DNA of 48,851 nucleotides from Enterobacter sp. R1(2018) (GCF_003628475.1 NZ_RCAA01000033.1:100453-149303); one strand, 5' to 3'; positions 10,933 to 22,369 are shown, numbered from the stretch's first letter. Program-made: numbers and translations. The notes: a model not told the origin generated them from the letters alone.

Positions 10933-11784
10933 ATGTCTACATACCTGATTGGCGACGTTCACGGTTGCTACGATGAACTTATAGCCCTACTGCAGCAGGT
11001 TGAGTTTACGCCTGGCAAAGATACCTTATGGCTGACGGGCGATCTTGTCGCGCGAGGTCCGGGCTCTCTTGAAGTGCTGCGCTACGTCCGCGAACTGGGC
11101 AACAGCGTGCGCATGGTGCTTGGCAACCACGATCTGCATCTACTGGCGGTTTACGCGGGCATCAGCCGTAACAAGCCGAAAGATCGCGTCTCACAGCTGC
11201 TTGAAGCGCCGGACGCGGACGAGCTGCTCAACTGGCTGCGCCGTCAGCCGTTGATTCAGGTCGACGAAGAGAAAAAGCTGGTTATGGCGCACGCCGGGAT
11301 CACCCCGCAATGGGATATCGATACGGCGATCGCCTGCGCCCGGGACGTTGAGGCGGTGCTTTCAAGCGACAGCTATCCGCTGTTTCTCGACGCCATGTAT
11401 GGCGATATGCCAAATAACTGGTCGCAGGACCTAACCGGCCTCGCCCGCCTGCGTTTCATTACCAACGCCCTTACCCGTATGCGCTACTGTTTCCCGAACG
11501 GCCAGCTGGATATGTATTGCAAAGACACGCCGGAAAGCGCGCCTGCGCCGCTTAAGCCCTGGTTTGCCATTCCGGGGCCGGTGACGGATGCCTGGTCAGT
11601 CATCTTTGGCCATTGGGCCTCCCTTGAAGGTAAAGGGACGCCGGAAGGCGTTTACGGGCTGGATACCGGCTGCTGCTGGGGCGGAGAGCTGACCTGCCTG
11701 CGCTGGGAAGATAAAACGTATTTTGTTCAGCCGTCGAATCGTAAAGCCGAGCTCGGCGGCGGCGAAACAGCCGTAGCATCATAA
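10933..11784 (+). CDS. apaH: Bis(5'-nucleosyl)-tetraphosphatase, symmetrical (Ap4A hydrolase) ApaH
   Basis: ApaH splits Ap4A into two ADP and removes Np4 caps from RNA 5' ends, linking it to stress and RNA decay. The ATG at 10933 ([16 protein letters not shown]) is the family start; the same frame continues far upstream through apaG, so the longer reading is an artefact. The 283 residues (E. coli 280) carry the metallophosphatase motifs GDVHG (7-11), [18 protein letters not shown] and the later FGHWAS. It is the last gene of the lptD-surA cluster and is closed by a strong stem-loop shared with convergent folA. Confidence 0.96.
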   Translation: MSTYLIGDVHGCYDELIALLQQVEFTPGKDTLWLTGDLVARGPGSLEVLRYVRELGNSVRMVLGNHDLHLLAVYAGISRNKPKDRVSQLLEAPDADELLNWLRRQPLIQVDEEKKLVMAHAGITPQWDIDTAIACARDVEAVLSSDSYPLFLDAMYGDMPNNWSQDLTGLARLRFITNALTRMRYCFPNGQLDMYCKDTPESAPAPLKPWFAIPGPVTDAWSVIFGHWASLEGKGTPEGVYGLDTGCCWGGELTCLRWEDKTYFVQPSNRKAELGGGETAVAS

Positions 11785-11814
11785 AAAAAGCCCGGTATTA
11801 ACCGGGCTTTTTAT

Positions 11815-11816
<2 letters not shown>
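11783..11816. terminator. Bidirectional rho-independent terminator between apaH and folA
   Basis: GCCCGGT (11790-11796) pairs with ACCGGGC (11801-11807) around an ATTA loop. A run of A on the left and T on the right gives a U-tract for both strands. It begins at the apaH stop codon and ends next to the folA stop, so it serves both convergent genes. Confidence 0.9.
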
Positions 11817-12358
<542 letters not shown>

Positions 12359-12564
12359 CTGCCCTTACCCTTCGCGACAAAAATTATTTTTGTTCTGCTA
12401 TGTTGGGCAGATCGTGCTTTTTCCCTTGTCCTAATACGAACAAAGGGTTAGCAAAAATTTCCAGGACGATTGTCGAAATAGCGCTTATCCATCACGGCGG
12501 CCACTATAAGTTTATGCAATGGCTGAGGTATAGTTTGCTTTTATTCTTTGCGCTGGACTTCGTC

Positions 12565-13179
12565 ATGCTGGAAACCACTCTTTTTGTCGCCACCATTGCC
12601 ACATTGGGCATGCTCTCTCCCGGTCCCGATTTCTTTCTGGTGATAAAGAACGCCGCTCGCTACACGCGTTCGGCGGCGATGATGACCTCTCTTGGAGTGA
12701 TAAGCGGCGTGGCCACTCACATGACCTACTGCGTCGCCGGTCTTGCCGTCGTCATTACCACTACTCCGTGGCTGTTCGGCCTGCTGAAATATGCCGGCGC
12801 GGCATATTTAGTCTGGGTTGGCCTGCACGCTTTGTTCTCCCGCGGCGGCAGCAAAATGGACGTCAGCCAGATTGCTAGTCAGGAGACCACGCTTAAAAAA
12901 GCATTTCTGCAGGGCTATCTGTGCAACCTGCTTAATCCCAAAGCCACCCTGTTCTTCCTGTCGATTTTCACCCAGGTGTTAAGCGTCAATTCAGGCATGC
13001 TGGATAAAATGTGGTACGCGGGGGTTATTCTTATGCTCTCCGTTATCTGGTGGCCGCTGCTGGTGGTGTTAATCCAGAGCGCGCCGGTACGCCTTGGCCT
13101 CGCAAAAGCGCAGAAAATAGTTGATAAGCTGCTGGGCGGGATGCTGGTTGCGCTGGGAATTAAGGTCGCGCTGAGCTAA
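12565..13179 (+). CDS. LysE/RhtB-family amino-acid exporter
   Basis: The ATG at 12565 gives 204 residues, the usual RhtB/LysE family size (about 205). The upstream in-frame extension lacks the family start and covers the promoter region (TATAGT at 12529-12534). The N-terminus reads MLETTLFVATIATLGMLSPGPDFFLV; the SPGPDFFLVI motif is diagnostic of the family. Five or six hydrophobic segments follow, with CNLLNPKATLFFLSIF as the second conserved signature. Members export threonine, homoserine, lysine, leucine or cysteine; the substrate here cannot be told. E. coli has no such gene between folA and kefC as I recall. It is divergent from folA and convergent with kefC. Confidence 0.85.
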   Translation: MLETTLFVATIATLGMLSPGPDFFLVIKNAARYTRSAAMMTSLGVISGVATHMTYCVAGLAVVITTTPWLFGLLKYAGAAYLVWVGLHALFSRGGSKMDVSQIASQETTLKKAFLQGYLCNLLNPKATLFFLSIFTQVLSVNSGMLDKMWYAGVILMLSVIWWPLLVVLIQSAPVRLGLAKAQKIVDKLLGGMLVALGIKVALS

Positions 13180-13180
13180 A

Positions 13181-13206
13181 AAAATGCTCCCTTCAGGGAG
13201 CATTTC
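13181..13206. terminator. Stem-loop terminator between the exporter gene and kefC
   Basis: AAATGCTCCC (13182-13191) and GGGAGCATTT (13196-13205) form a perfect 10-bp stem with a TTCA loop. Read leftward, a run of U follows the stem, so it mainly terminates kefFC. It may also stop the rightward exporter gene, whose stop codon is immediately before it. Confidence 0.82.
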
Positions 13207-13209
13207 GTC

Positions 13210-15069
13210 TTAATTCTCAGGTTTTGCCGGCGGTTCATCCACCAGCCTGCCGGAATGAACCCCTTCTTCCGTTCCCTGCCAGCCGTGCCGCTGGATGACG
13301 TTCAAATGCGCGCGGTCTTCGTTAATCACTTCGGTCAGCATGGCGCTGGTGCGTTTAAGCACGTCTGCGCGAGCGGGCATATCCGCGGCGGCCACCATCT
13401 CTTCCACCATTTGCATGTTGAAGCGCCGGAAATGATCGGCACGCTCGCGCGCTTCATAGCTTCCCACTCCCAGACCTTCCAGCGCGCGGCGTCCCACCTT
13501 CAGCGCGCTCTCAAAGGTTTCACGCTCCGGCTGACCCACGCCTGCCTGACGCAGACGGATAAAGTGGTCAAGGTCCCGCGCCCTGGCGATAATCTGCAGA
13601 TGCGGGAAATGTGCCTGCGCCAGTTCGGAAAGCTGGATATTGGCATCGGGATCGTCAATGGCGTTGATCAGCACTTCTGCTTTCGCCGCACCGGCAGATT
13701 CAAGCAAGTCTACGCGCGTGGCGTCGCCGTAAAATACCTTGGTGCCGAATTTACGCAGCGTTTCGATATGATCCGGATCGTGATCGAGAACCACCATTTT
13801 TACGCCGCTGGTAAGCAACAAACGGCCGGCAATTTGCCCGAAGCGGCCAAAACCCGCAACGATCACCCGCGGTTGCTCTTCATCGATCTCATCCGCCTCG
13901 CGCGCCTGCTCTTTACCCGCTTTTTCCAGACGGCTGAGCAAAACCAGCAGCAACGGCGTAGCGGCCATGGAGAGCGCCACGGCAAGCGTAAGGGATTTAG
14001 CCCAGCCGTCGTCGAGCACTTCCGCCATTCTTGCGGTGCCGAAAATAACGAAGGCGAATTCGCTGCCCTGCCCCAGCAAAACGGCAAACCAGCCGCGCTG
14101 CTTACGCGGGACTTTTAAAGGCCCGGCGATAAGCCACAGCATCAGCGTTTTAATAATCAGGAAGCCTGCCAACAGCGCAAGAATACGCAGCGGGTTTTGC
14201 ACCAGCGTGCCGAAATCTATCGACATGCCTACGCCGATAAAGAACAGCCCAAGCAGCAAACCTTTAAACGGCTCGATATCGCTTTCCAGGGCGTGACGGT
14301 ATTCCGAACTTGCCAGTAACACCCCCGCCAGGAACGCCCCCATCGCCATCGACAAACCGGCTTCTTCAAGCAGCAGACCAAAACCGAAGACGAGGAAAAG
14401 CGCGACGGCGCTGAACACTTCGCGCAGGCCGGAACGGGCAACAAAACGCAATACCGGGCGCGTAACATAGCGTCCAAGCAGGACCACCAGCGCCAGCGCG
14501 CCTGCTACCTTCAGGGCCGAAATAGAAAATGCGGCGAAAGTTGTGGTTGCGCCGCTGCTCGCCAGCAGTGGGATCATCGCAACCAGCGGAATAGCGGCAA
14601 TATCCTGGAACAGCAGCACCGCAAAAGCGCTGCGCCCCATCTGCGAAATGGTCAGGTTACGCTCGTTCATGGCCTGCATGGCAATCGCCGTGGAAGAGAG
14701 CGCAAGCGTCAGGCCGATCAGTATCGCCACCTGCCAGCGCAACCCCATCAGCGTGCAGAATAAGCCGAGAAACAGCCCGCATGCCGCCATTTGCAGGAAT
14801 CCGCCGCCGAATACCGAGGCACGCAGCGTCCACAGACGACGCGGATCGAGCTCAAGCCCGATGACAAACAGCATCAGCACCACGCCAATCTCTGCAAAAT
14901 GCAAAATCGCCCCGGCGTCCGTCACCAGCCGCAGCCCCCAGGGGCCGATGATGCAGCCGGCAATCAGGTAGCCGAGCACCGAACCTAAGCCCAGCCGTAC
15001 CGCCACCGGCACGATCAGCGCGGCAGAGCCGAGATAGATCAGCGCCTGAATCATGCTATGGCTATCCAT
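13210..15069 (-). CDS. kefC: Glutathione-regulated potassium-efflux protein KefC
   Basis: KefC is an inner-membrane K+/H+ antiporter of the CPA2 family. Glutathione holds it closed and glutathione adducts open it, acidifying the cytoplasm to protect against electrophiles. The start is placed at ATG 15069 ([17 protein letters not shown]), as in E. coli; the frame extends 32 codons further but that part lies inside kefF. At 619 residues (E. coli 620) it has about 12 membrane segments over the first 380 residues, the [19 protein letters not shown] regulatory loop, and a C-terminal KTN/RCK Rossmann domain beginning [16 protein letters not shown]. The 8-bp overlap with kefF matches the E. coli arrangement and implies coupled synthesis with its ancillary subunit. 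Confidence 0.96.
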   Translation of the reverse strand: MDSHSMIQALIYLGSAALIVPVAVRLGLGSVLGYLIAGCIIGPWGLRLVTDAGAILHFAEIGVVLMLFVIGLELDPRRLWTLRASVFGGGFLQMAACGLFLGLFCTLMGLRWQVAILIGLTLALSSTAIAMQAMNERNLTISQMGRSAFAVLLFQDIAAIPLVAMIPLLASSGATTTFAAFSISALKVAGALALVVLLGRYVTRPVLRFVARSGLREVFSAVALFLVFGFGLLLEEAGLSMAMGAFLAGVLLASSEYRHALESDIEPFKGLLLGLFFIGVGMSIDFGTLVQNPLRILALLAGFLIIKTLMLWLIAGPLKVPRKQRGWFAVLLGQGSEFAFVIFGTARMAEVLDDGWAKSLTLAVALSMAATPLLLVLLSRLEKAGKEQAREADEIDEEQPRVIVAGFGRFGQIAGRLLLTSGVKMVVLDHDPDHIETLRKFGTKVFYGDATRVDLLESAGAAKAEVLINAIDDPDANIQLSELAQAHFPHLQIIARARDLDHFIRLRQAGVGQPERETFESALKVGRRALEGLGVGSYEARERADHFRRFNMQMVEEMVAAADMPARADVLKRTSAMLTEVINEDRAHLNVIQRHGWQGTEEGVHSGRLVDEPPAKPEN

Positions 15070-15592
15070 GGTTCGCCTCCAGCCAGTCAGACAAACGCTG
15101 TTTATAAAGCCCGGCCTGCGCGTCGAGCGTGTTTTCATCGCAAACGAAGGTGAAATGAATAGCAAAAACCGGCAGCCATTTCATGCCGCAGTAGAGCGCC
15201 GTCGCCTGTAAAGGCTGGCTTAGCACCTCGAAGCCAGGATGATCGCCCAGTTCGAAATGACCTTTTCCGCCGCCGGTCGTTACCGCCCACATAACGTTCT
15301 TACCGTGTAGCGCGGTACCGCCGCGACCATAGGCCCAGCCATGGGAGAGGACTTTATCTATCCAAAGTTTCATCAGCGGCGGCATGCTGTACCACTGCAT
15401 TGGATGCTGCCAGATAACGAGATCTGCGCGCCCGAGCGCTGCTTGTTCCGCTGCGATATCAATATTGAAATCCGGATAAAGTTCATAGAGCGAACGGACT
15501 TCCACACCGGGCAGCGATGTGGCCTGCTCGATCATTTTACGGTTGGCGTGGGAGTGTTGCGGATAGGGGTGCGCATAAATAATTAGGATCAT
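15062..15592 (-). CDS. kefF: KefF, quinone oxidoreductase-like ancillary subunit of KefC
   Basis: The 176 residues equal the E. coli length. KefF is a flavodoxin-fold NAD(P)H:quinone oxidoreductase that binds the KefC regulatory domain and is required for full efflux activity. It begins [17 protein letters not shown] (FMN phosphate loop) and contains [19 protein letters not shown], the family signature, and a [10 protein letters not shown] loop. It lies directly upstream of kefC and shares its transcript. Confidence 0.95.
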   Translation of the reverse strand: MILIIYAHPYPQHSHANRKMIEQATSLPGVEVRSLYELYPDFNIDIAAEQAALGRADLVIWQHPMQWYSMPPLMKLWIDKVLSHGWAYGRGGTALHGKNVMWAVTTGGGKGHFELGDHPGFEVLSQPLQATALYCGMKWLPVFAIHFTFVCDENTLDAQAGLYKQRLSDWLEANHG

Positions 15593-15695
15593 GAATTAGC
15601 CTGTTGTTTTACCGCCTTCTTTTCCCAAAGGAGTGTAGTCAGTAATTCAGCAGGCTAATAGTCAATATTACCGGCGAGCTAAACGGGAAACTGAA

Positions 15696-15929
15696 TTAGT
15701 TATCCAGTTCGCCCATTGATTTAACCTGATCGCGATTGATCTGCTCGGTCTGGCCGGTTTCCGCGTTTTTATAAGATACCAGGCCGGTATCGTCATCAAC
15801 CTTTGGTTTGCCGTCGGTGACAATAGTTTTGCCATCGGTCGTTTTTACCGCCTGGTTAGATGAACAGCCCGCAACGGTAAACAGCGTCGCGGCAGCAAAT
15901 ACGGAGGCCAGCAGAATTTTGTTTTGCAT
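15696..15929 (-). CDS. Small YgdI/YgdR-family (DUF903) lipoprotein
   Basis: 77 residues from the ATG at 15929, which has a GGGAG ribosome-binding site; the frame runs eight codons further without one. It is a typical lipoprotein precursor: charged start (MQNKI), hydrophobic core and lipobox VAGC followed by SSNQ. The mature part contains the YgdI/YgdR pattern TTDGKTIVTDGKPKVDDDTG, VSYKNAETGQ and INRDQVKSMGELD, an SH3-like fold. Related E. coli proteins (YgdI, YgdR) are lipoproteins of unknown role encoded elsewhere; here one sits where E. coli carries cai/fix genes. Confidence 0.85.
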   Translation of the reverse strand: MQNKILLASVFAAATLFTVAGCSSNQAVKTTDGKTIVTDGKPKVDDDTGLVSYKNAETGQTEQINRDQVKSMGELDN

Positions 15930-16047
15930 TTTATTCTCCCTGTTTGTAGGCATTTTTCATTATCTGACTCAAAAGCTTAGCAGAGGCTTCCAGTTTCGGT
16001 GGAAAATGCAGAACTCTCTGAAACCCATCGGATACGATAAGACCGGT

Positions 16048-16536
16048 TTAGCTTTTCTGCGGCAAACCGTCTTTATAAATGACCCTTTGCAGAACCTTAC
16101 CGCTGGCGTCATAGGTTTTCGCTTCGCCGTTTGCCGCACTCGCTTTATAGGTGATGGTCGTGCGCAGTTTGCCGTCCTGGGTATATCCCTGCGACAGGCC
16201 TTCGGCCTGGCAGTTAACCAGCGGCGTATGGGTTCTTAACCTGCCGTTCGGGTAATAAATATCCAGATAGCTGTCGAAGCAGCGGTTCTTCACTATCGTT
16301 TCGAACTTCTTGCTGCCGTTGTCATATTTCTCGATCAGCTTCCCTTCCGGCACGCTATCGGCCACCTTGACAACCGGCACCGTCAGCTTTTTCTGCGGCT
16401 CCAGATCGTCTGTTAATCCTTTTGCATAATCTGGCGTCATGCTCATCGCATCGATGGTATGGGTCACCGAAGAGGAGAATTCCGCGCAGCCGGACAGTAG
16501 CAGGGTCACAGACAGCAAGGTGATTGAACGTTGCAC
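16048..16536 (-). CDS. Hypothetical lipoprotein with MORN-like (YwqK-type) repeats
   Basis: 162 residues from a GTG at 16536 (GTG CAA CGT), supported by AAAGGAG about 7 nt upstream. The N-terminus MQRSITLLSVTLLLSGCAEF is a lipoprotein signal with lipobox LSGC. Residues from about 65 carry short repeats of the G-x-x-x-x-Y-x-x-x-G type: GKLIEKYDNGSKKFE, LDIYYPNGRLRTH, GLSQGYTQDGKLRTT and GEAKTYDASGKVLQR. This resembles the MORN variant found in proteins annotated as YwqK-family antitoxins, a name that does not establish a toxin-antitoxin role, and no toxin gene is adjacent. Function unknown. It lies between the carB terminator and the YgdI-like gene, on the same strand as both. Confidence 0.8.
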   Translation of the reverse strand: MQRSITLLSVTLLLSGCAEFSSSVTHTIDAMSMTPDYAKGLTDDLEPQKKLTVPVVKVADSVPEGKLIEKYDNGSKKFETIVKNRCFDSYLDIYYPNGRLRTHTPLVNCQAEGLSQGYTQDGKLRTTITYKASAANGEAKTYDASGKVLQRVIYKDGLPQKS

Positions 16537-16618
16537 AACAAACTCCTTTTTTCAGGTATTACCCTAAAGTGTAATTTTCGGAGCGAGGAGACAACCGCCA
16601 AAGTTGGTGGGAAAGGCA

Positions 16619-16646
16619 ATAAAAAACCCGCCGAAGCGGGTTTTGG
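16619..16646 (-). terminator. Rho-independent terminator of carAB
   Basis: AAAACCCGC (16623-16631) and GCGGGTTTT (16636-16644) form a 9-bp stem with a CGAA loop. Leftward transcription then meets a run of T (complement of AAAAAA at 16621-16626). It lies 18 bp after the carB stop. Confidence 0.9.
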
Positions 16647-16662
16647 AAGTCATCCGTAGACC

Positions 16663-19600
16663 TTACTTTGCAATTTGCGCGTGCATTTCCTGCACGGAAA
16701 TTACCTTCTCGGTGGCATCGGCATTCAGCGCCATCGCGGTGGCAAAGCCGCCGTTCAGCGTGGTGTCGTAATGCACTTTATACTGCAGCGCGCTGCGGCG
16801 AATCAGCTTGGAGTCTTCAATCGCCTGGCGGCCGGCGGTGGTGTTGATAATGTAGGTGTACTCGCCATTCTTGATACGATCCTGAATGTGCGGACGACCT
16901 TCATGCACCTTGTTCACCAGACGCGGGTTAATGCCCGCTTCGCCCAGCACGATAGCTGTACCGTGGGTAGCGTCCAGCTCGAAGCCCTGCTTAAGCAGCT
17001 TGGCGGCGAGATCCACGACGCGCTCTTTATCGCCTTCGCGCACGGAGAGCAGCGCGCGGCCTGGCTTACGCATGGTGGACTGGCTGCCGAGCATCGCCTT
17101 CGAGAAGGCTTCCGCGAAGGTGCGGCCCACGCCCATCACCTCGCCGGTAGAGCGCATCTCTGGCCCCAGCAGCGGGTCAACGCCCGGGAACTTGTTAAAC
17201 GGCAGCACCACTTCTTTCACGGAGTAGTAAGGCGGGATGATTTCTTTGGTTACGCCCTGCTCAACCAGCGTTTTACCAACCATCACGCGCGCGGCCACTT
17301 TCGCCAGCGGGATACCGGTAGCCTTCGAGACAAACGGCACGGTACGCGCGGCACGAGGGTTTACTTCAATCAGGTAAACTTCGTTATCCTTCACCGCAAA
17401 CTGCACGTTCATCAAACCGCGCACCTGCAGTTCGAAGGCCAGCTTCTGTACCTGCTGACGCATCACGTCCTGAATTTCCTGGCTTAGCGTATAAGCCGGC
17501 AGAGAACAGGCGGAGTCGCCGGAGTGCACGCCCGCCTGTTCGATATGCTCCATAATGCCGCCAATCAGCACGGTTTCGCCGTCGCAGATGGCGTCCACGT
17601 CCACTTCTACCGCATCATCCAGGAAACGGTCCAGCAGCACCGGCGCGTCGTTAGACACGCTGACCGCGGTCTGGAAGTAGCGACGCAGGTCCGCTTCGTC
17701 ATAAACGATTTCCATCGCGCGGCCGCCCAGTACGTAAGAGGGACGCACAACCAGCGGATAGCCGATTTGCGCCGCTTTCTCTACGGCCTGTTCGATAGCG
17801 GTGACGGTGGCGTTCGCAGGCTGTTTCAGCTTCAGGCGGTCAACCGCATGCTGGAAACGCTCACGGTCTTCGGCGCGGTCAATCGCATCCGGGCTGGTGC
17901 CGATAATCGGCACGCCGGCGGCTTCCAGCTCGCGGGCCAGCTTCAGCGGAGTCTGGCCGCCGTACTGCACGATAACGCCTTTTGGTTTCTCAACGCGGAC
18001 GATTTCCAGCACGTCTTCAAAGGTGACCGGCTCAAAGTACAGGCGGTCTGAAGTATCGTAGTCGGTAGAAACGGTTTCCGGGTTGCAGTTAACCATGATG
18101 GTTTCATAACCGTCTTCGCGTAGCGCAAGTGACGCGTGTACGCAGCAGTAGTCAAACTCAATGCCCTGGCCGATACGGTTTGGCCCGCCGCCCAGCACCA
18201 TGATTTTATCGCGGTCGTTGTTCGGGTTAGCTTCGCACTCTTCTTCATAAGTGGAGTACATGTACGCGGTGTCGGTGGAGAACTCCGCCGCACAGGTATC
18301 AACACGTTTGTAAACCGGGTGCAGCTTGTACTGTTCGCGCAGCTTGCGGATTTCGGATTCGCGAACGCCAGCCAGCTTCGCCAGGCGCGCATCGGCAAAA
18401 CCTTTGCGCTTAAGCAGACGCAGGAAGTCGTGATCCAGACCGGTGATACCGATTTCTTCGACTTTCTCTTCCAGACGCACCAGCTCCTCAATCTGCACCA
18501 GGAACCAGCGGTCGATGTTGGTCAGGTTAAAGACGCCGTCGACGGACAGGCCCGCGCGGAACGCGTCGGCGACGTACCAGATGCGATCGGCCCCGGCGTC
18601 TTTCAGCTCGCGGCGGATTTTGGTCAGCGCTTCCGGGTCGTCCAGATTCACTTTTGGATCAAAGCCCGTCGCGCCCACTTCCAGACCGCGCAGCGCTTTT
18701 TGCAGGGATTCCTGCTGGGTGCGGCCAATCGCCATCACTTCGCCGACGGATTTCATCTGGGTGGTCAGGCGGTCGTTGGCGCCAACGAATTTTTCAAAGT
18801 TAAAGCGAGGAATTTTCGTAACGACGTAGTCGATAGAAGGTTCGAACGAGGCCGGCGTTTTGCCGCCGGTAATGTCGTTCATCAGCTCATCAAGGGTGTA
18901 CCCCACCGCAAGCTTCGCCGCGACTTTGGCAATCGGGAAGCCGGTTGCTTTTGAGGCCAGCGCGGAAGAACGCGATACGCGCGGGTTCATCTCGATAACG
19001 ATCAGGCGACCGGTCTTCGGGTTGACCGAGAACTGTACGTTGGAACCGCCCGTCTCAACGCCGATTTCACGCAGCACCGCCATCGAGGCGTTACGCATGA
19101 TTTGGTACTCTTTGTCGGTCAGCGTCTGGGCCGGCGCGACGGTGATGGAGTCGCCGGTATGGATGCCCATCGGGTCGAAGTTTTCGATAGAGCAGACGAT
19201 GATGCAGTTATCATTTTTATCGCGCACCACCTCCATCTCGTACTCTTTCCAGCCGATAAGCGACTCGTCAATCAGCAGCTCTTTGGTTGGGGAAAGATCC
19301 AGACCGCGTTCGCAAATTTCCTCGAACTCTTCGCGGTTATAGGCGATGCCGCCGCCGGTGCCGCCCATGGTGAAGGAAGGACGGATGATGCACGGATAGC
19401 CCACGTCGGCCGCGACGGCCAGCGCCTCTTCCATATTGTGAGCAATGCCGGAACGCGCGGTATCCAGACCGATTTTCTTCATCGCCACGTCGAAGCGACG
19501 ACGATCTTCCGCTTTATCAATCGCGTCGGCCGTGGCGCCGATCATGGTAACGCCGAACTCTTCCAGCACGCCCTGGCGCTCCAGCTCCAGCGCGCAGTTC

Positions 19601-19887
19601 AGCGCCGTCTGGCCGCCCATGGTCGGCAGCACCGCGTCCGGACGCTCTTTTTCAATGATTTTGCGCACCACTTCCCAGTGAATCGGCTCGATATAGGTGG
19701 CATCGGCCATTTCCGGGTCGGTCATGATGGTGGCCGGGTTGGAGTTCACCAGAATGACGCGGTAGCCCTCTTCGCGCAGCGCCTTACACGCCTGCGCGCC
19801 GGAGTAGTCAAACTCACAAGCCTGGCCGATAACAATCGGGCCTGCACCAAGGATCAGGATGCTTTTAATATCTGTACGTTTTGGCAT
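16663..19887 (-). CDS. carB: Carbamoyl-phosphate synthase, large subunit
   Basis: CarB makes carbamoyl phosphate from bicarbonate, two ATP and ammonia delivered by CarA, for both arginine and pyrimidine synthesis. It has 1074 residues (E. coli 1073). Two homologous ATP-grasp halves are visible: N-terminal carboxyphosphate domain (about 1-400, [20 protein letters not shown]) and carbamoyl-phosphate domain (about 553-933, [19 protein letters not shown]). An oligomerisation region lies between them, and the C-terminal MGS-like allosteric domain (about 936-1074) binds UMP, IMP and ornithine. The repeated [13 protein letters not shown] / [13 protein letters not shown] blocks are ATP-grasp metal sites. 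It starts 16 bp after carA. Confidence 0.98.
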   Translation of the reverse strand: MPKRTDIKSILILGAGPIVIGQACEFDYSGAQACKALREEGYRVILVNSNPATIMTDPEMADATYIEPIHWEVVRKIIEKERPDAVLPTMGGQTALNCALELERQGVLEEFGVTMIGATADAIDKAEDRRRFDVAMKKIGLDTARSGIAHNMEEALAVAADVGYPCIIRPSFTMGGTGGGIAYNREEFEEICERGLDLSPTKELLIDESLIGWKEYEMEVVRDKNDNCIIVCSIENFDPMGIHTGDSITVAPAQTLTDKEYQIMRNASMAVLREIGVETGGSNVQFSVNPKTGRLIVIEMNPRVSRSSALASKATGFPIAKVAAKLAVGYTLDELMNDITGGKTPASFEPSIDYVVTKIPRFNFEKFVGANDRLTTQMKSVGEVMAIGRTQQESLQKALRGLEVGATGFDPKVNLDDPEALTKIRRELKDAGADRIWYVADAFRAGLSVDGVFNLTNIDRWFLVQIEELVRLEEKVEEIGITGLDHDFLRLLKRKGFADARLAKLAGVRESEIRKLREQYKLHPVYKRVDTCAAEFSTDTAYMYSTYEEECEANPNNDRDKIMVLGGGPNRIGQGIEFDYCCVHASLALREDGYETIMVNCNPETVSTDYDTSDRLYFEPVTFEDVLEIVRVEKPKGVIVQYGGQTPLKLARELEAAGVPIIGTSPDAIDRAEDRERFQHAVDRLKLKQPANATVTAIEQAVEKAAQIGYPLVVRPSYVLGGRAMEIVYDEADLRRYFQTAVSVSNDAPVLLDRFLDDAVEVDVDAICDGETVLIGGIMEHIEQAGVHSGDSACSLPAYTLSQEIQDVMRQQVQKLAFELQVRGLMNVQFAVKDNEVYLIEVNPRAARTVPFVSKATGIPLAKVAARVMVGKTLVEQGVTKEIIPPYYSVKEVVLPFNKFPGVDPLLGPEMRSTGEVMGVGRTFAEAFSKAMLGSQSTMRKPGRALLSVREGDKERVVDLAAKLLKQGFELDATHGTAIVLGEAGINPRLVNKVHEGRPHIQDRIKNGEYTYIINTTAGRQAIEDSKLIRRSALQYKVHYDTTLNGGFATAMALNADATEKVISVQEMHAQIAK

Positions 19888-19903
19888 TTTTTATGGCTCC
19901 TGA

Positions 19904-21052
19904 TTATTTGGCGGTAGAACGGTAGTGCTTAATCAAGTCGATAAAGTGGTCGAACAGCGGCGCGGCATCGTGCGGACCCGGGCTCGCTTCAGGGTGCCCC
20001 TGGAAGCTGAACGCTGGCTTATCGGTACGATGAATGCCCTGCAGGGTGCCATCAAACAGCGACTTGTGGGTAACGCGCAGGTTCGCCGGAAGCGTGCTTT
20101 CTTCCACCGCAAAACCGTGGTTCTGGGCGGTAATCATCACGCAGTCGCGGTCTAAGTCTTTGACCGGATGGTTGCCGCCGTGGTGGCCGAACTTCATTTT
20201 CACGGTTTTCGCGCCGCTTGCCAGGGCCAGCAGCTGGTGACCGAGGCAGATGCCGAATACCGGCACCTCGGTTTCGAGGAAAGATTTGATGGCGCTAATC
20301 GCGTAGTCGCAAGGGGCTGGGTCGCCTGGGCCGTTGGACAGGAAGATGCCGTCCGGATTCATTTTCAGCACCGCTTCCGCTGAGGTTTGCGCCGGGACAA
20401 TTGTCAGGCGGCAGCCGCGGTCAACCAGCATGCGCAGAATGTTGCGCTTCACGCCGTAGTCATAGGCCACCACGTGGAAAGGCAGCTCTTCTTCTTTTGC
20501 CGCTTCCGACAGCTCGCCTTCGAGCGTCCAGCTCCCCTGCAGCCAGGCGTAGGATTCTTTAGTGGTGACTTCTTTTGCCAGATCCATGCCGTTCAGGCCC
20601 GGGAAGGCTTTCGCTTTCTCAAGCGCCAGCGCGGCATCAGGGCTATCGCCGGCGATAATGCAGCCGTTCTGGGCGCCCTTCTCACGCAGCAGGCGGGTCA
20701 GCTTACGGGTATCGATATCGGCAATCGCCACGATGTTATGACGTTTTAAGTAAGAAGAGAGGTCCTCGGTATTGCGGTAGTTGCTGGCAATCAGCGGCAG
20801 GTCACGAATGACGAGGCCCTGCGCGTGTACCTGGGAGGATTCTTCATCGGCGGAATTGGTGCCGACGTTGCCGATATGAGGATAGGTAAGAGTAACGATC
20901 TGGCGGGAGTAGGAAGGATCAGTGAGGATTTCTTGATAACCGGTCATAGAAGTGTTGAAAACGACTTCCCCCACTGCCTGACCCGATGCCCCAATGGCCC
21001 GACCGTGGAATTGGGTTCCGTCTTCCAGAACCAATATTGCTGACTTAATCAA
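19904..21052 (-). CDS. carA: Carbamoyl-phosphate synthase, small (glutaminase) subunit
   Basis: CarA hydrolyses glutamine and channels ammonia to CarB. The start is placed at a TTG codon (21052-21050): TTG ATT AAG TCA, preceded 8 nt upstream by GGAGG. This gives 382 residues, the E. coli length, and E. coli carA is also known to use UUG. A longer reading from an ATG at 21076 adds eight residues that overlap the ribosome-binding site. The N-terminal half is the small-subunit fold ([14 protein letters not shown]). The C-terminal class I glutamine amidotransferase has the nucleophile Cys in [13 protein letters not shown] and the His/Glu pair in [13 protein letters not shown]. It is co-transcribed with carB. 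Confidence 0.97.
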   Translation of the reverse strand: MIKSAILVLEDGTQFHGRAIGASGQAVGEVVFNTSMTGYQEILTDPSYSRQIVTLTYPHIGNVGTNSADEESSQVHAQGLVIRDLPLIASNYRNTEDLSSYLKRHNIVAIADIDTRKLTRLLREKGAQNGCIIAGDSPDAALALEKAKAFPGLNGMDLAKEVTTKESYAWLQGSWTLEGELSEAAKEEELPFHVVAYDYGVKRNILRMLVDRGCRLTIVPAQTSAEAVLKMNPDGIFLSNGPGDPAPCDYAISAIKSFLETEVPVFGICLGHQLLALASGAKTVKMKFGHHGGNHPVKDLDRDCVMITAQNHGFAVEESTLPANLRVTHKSLFDGTLQGIHRTDKPAFSFQGHPEASPGPHDAAPLFDHFIDLIKHYRSTAK

Positions 21053-21063
21053 AACGTCCTCCA

Positions 21064-21119
21064 GAGGAATAAACATTCAATTTATTCGCATATTAATTCA
21101 AAACCCATGCCTGAATCAA
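21064..21119 (-). promoter_or_regulatory. carAB promoter P2 with two ArgR-binding (ARG) boxes
   Basis: On the minus strand TTGATT (21119-21114), 18 bp and TAATAT (21095-21090) form P2, with a start near 21083. Two ARG boxes of the type TGAAT-N4-ATTCA lie over and after it: TGAAT TAAT ATGCG (21100-21087) and TGAAT GTTT ATTCC (21079-21066). Their centres are 21 bp apart, as in tandem ARG boxes elsewhere. Arginine-bound ArgR should therefore repress P2. Confidence 0.78.
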
Positions 21120-21161
21120 ATGCAAAACAGCCTGTCATGTGGATTTTTGACAAACGGCGGC

Positions 21162-21191
21162 ATTCTAAGGACAAGTTGGCTAAAAGTCTAC
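21162..21191 (-). promoter_or_regulatory. Probable carAB promoter P1 (pyrimidine/purine-controlled)
   Basis: TAGAAT (21167-21162) is a good -10 on the minus strand, with TAGACT as a -35 candidate 18 bp upstream. The implied start near 21155 lies roughly 70 bp upstream of the P2 start; in E. coli the two carAB starts are 67 bp apart. Confidence 0.6.
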
Positions 21192-21276
21192 CTTAAGACG
21201 AACTTTTTATAGGTATTTTGCCGCTCTGGTTAAAAAATCCGGCGTTGGCAGGTAAAACGAGCACCTAACTTAGCAC

Positions 21277-21292
21277 AGGTAATCGATTGCGA
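21277..21292 (-). promoter_or_regulatory. Probable PurR box of carAB P1
   Basis: The minus strand reads TCGCAATCGATTACCT, matching 11 of 16 positions of the PurR consensus ACGCAAACGTTTGCGT, including the central CG. Its centre is about 129 bp upstream of the predicted P1 start; in E. coli the PurR site is centred near -128.5. The rest of the 459-bp carA-dapB gap (about 21300-21430) is AT-rich and could hold the IHF and PepA sites known in E. coli, but I could not place them. Confidence 0.5.
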
Positions 21293-21432
21293 GGCAGGAA
21301 GAATAGATATTTGTCTCATAGCGTCAATAAAAGTGGACCAGATGGTCAAAATTAACGTTGCGGCAACATAAAAGAAGAGGAAAAGTTGGATTTATAAGGC
21401 ATTGAAGAAGAAATTGTTATGTAGGACATAAA

Positions 21433-21460
21433 TAAAAAAGGGCAATAAATTATTGCCCTG
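21433..21460 (-). terminator. Rho-independent terminator of dapB
   Basis: AGGGCAAT (21439-21446) and ATTGCCCT (21452-21459) enclose an AAATT loop. Leftward transcription then runs into six T residues (complement of 21433-21438). It lies about 50 bp after the dapB stop and separates dapB from the carAB control region. Confidence 0.85.
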
Positions 21461-21511
21461 CCAATCAAAGCATTATGATTGCAATAACCACATCACGATG
21501 GGTAATAACGA

Positions 21512-22369
<858 letters not shown>

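Noticed and set aside
13255-14118. Open frame antisense to kefC
   Set aside because: Shadow of kefC in the opposite strand, with no start signals or family similarity.
15070-15165. Upstream extension of kefC by 32 codons
   Set aside because: It lies inside kefF, and the family start [10 protein letters not shown] is at 15069.
21350-21366. Second PurR-like sequence (CCGCAACGTTAATT on the minus strand)
   Set aside because: One base is missing from the palindrome centre and the position does not fit; the site at 21277-21292 fits spacing better.
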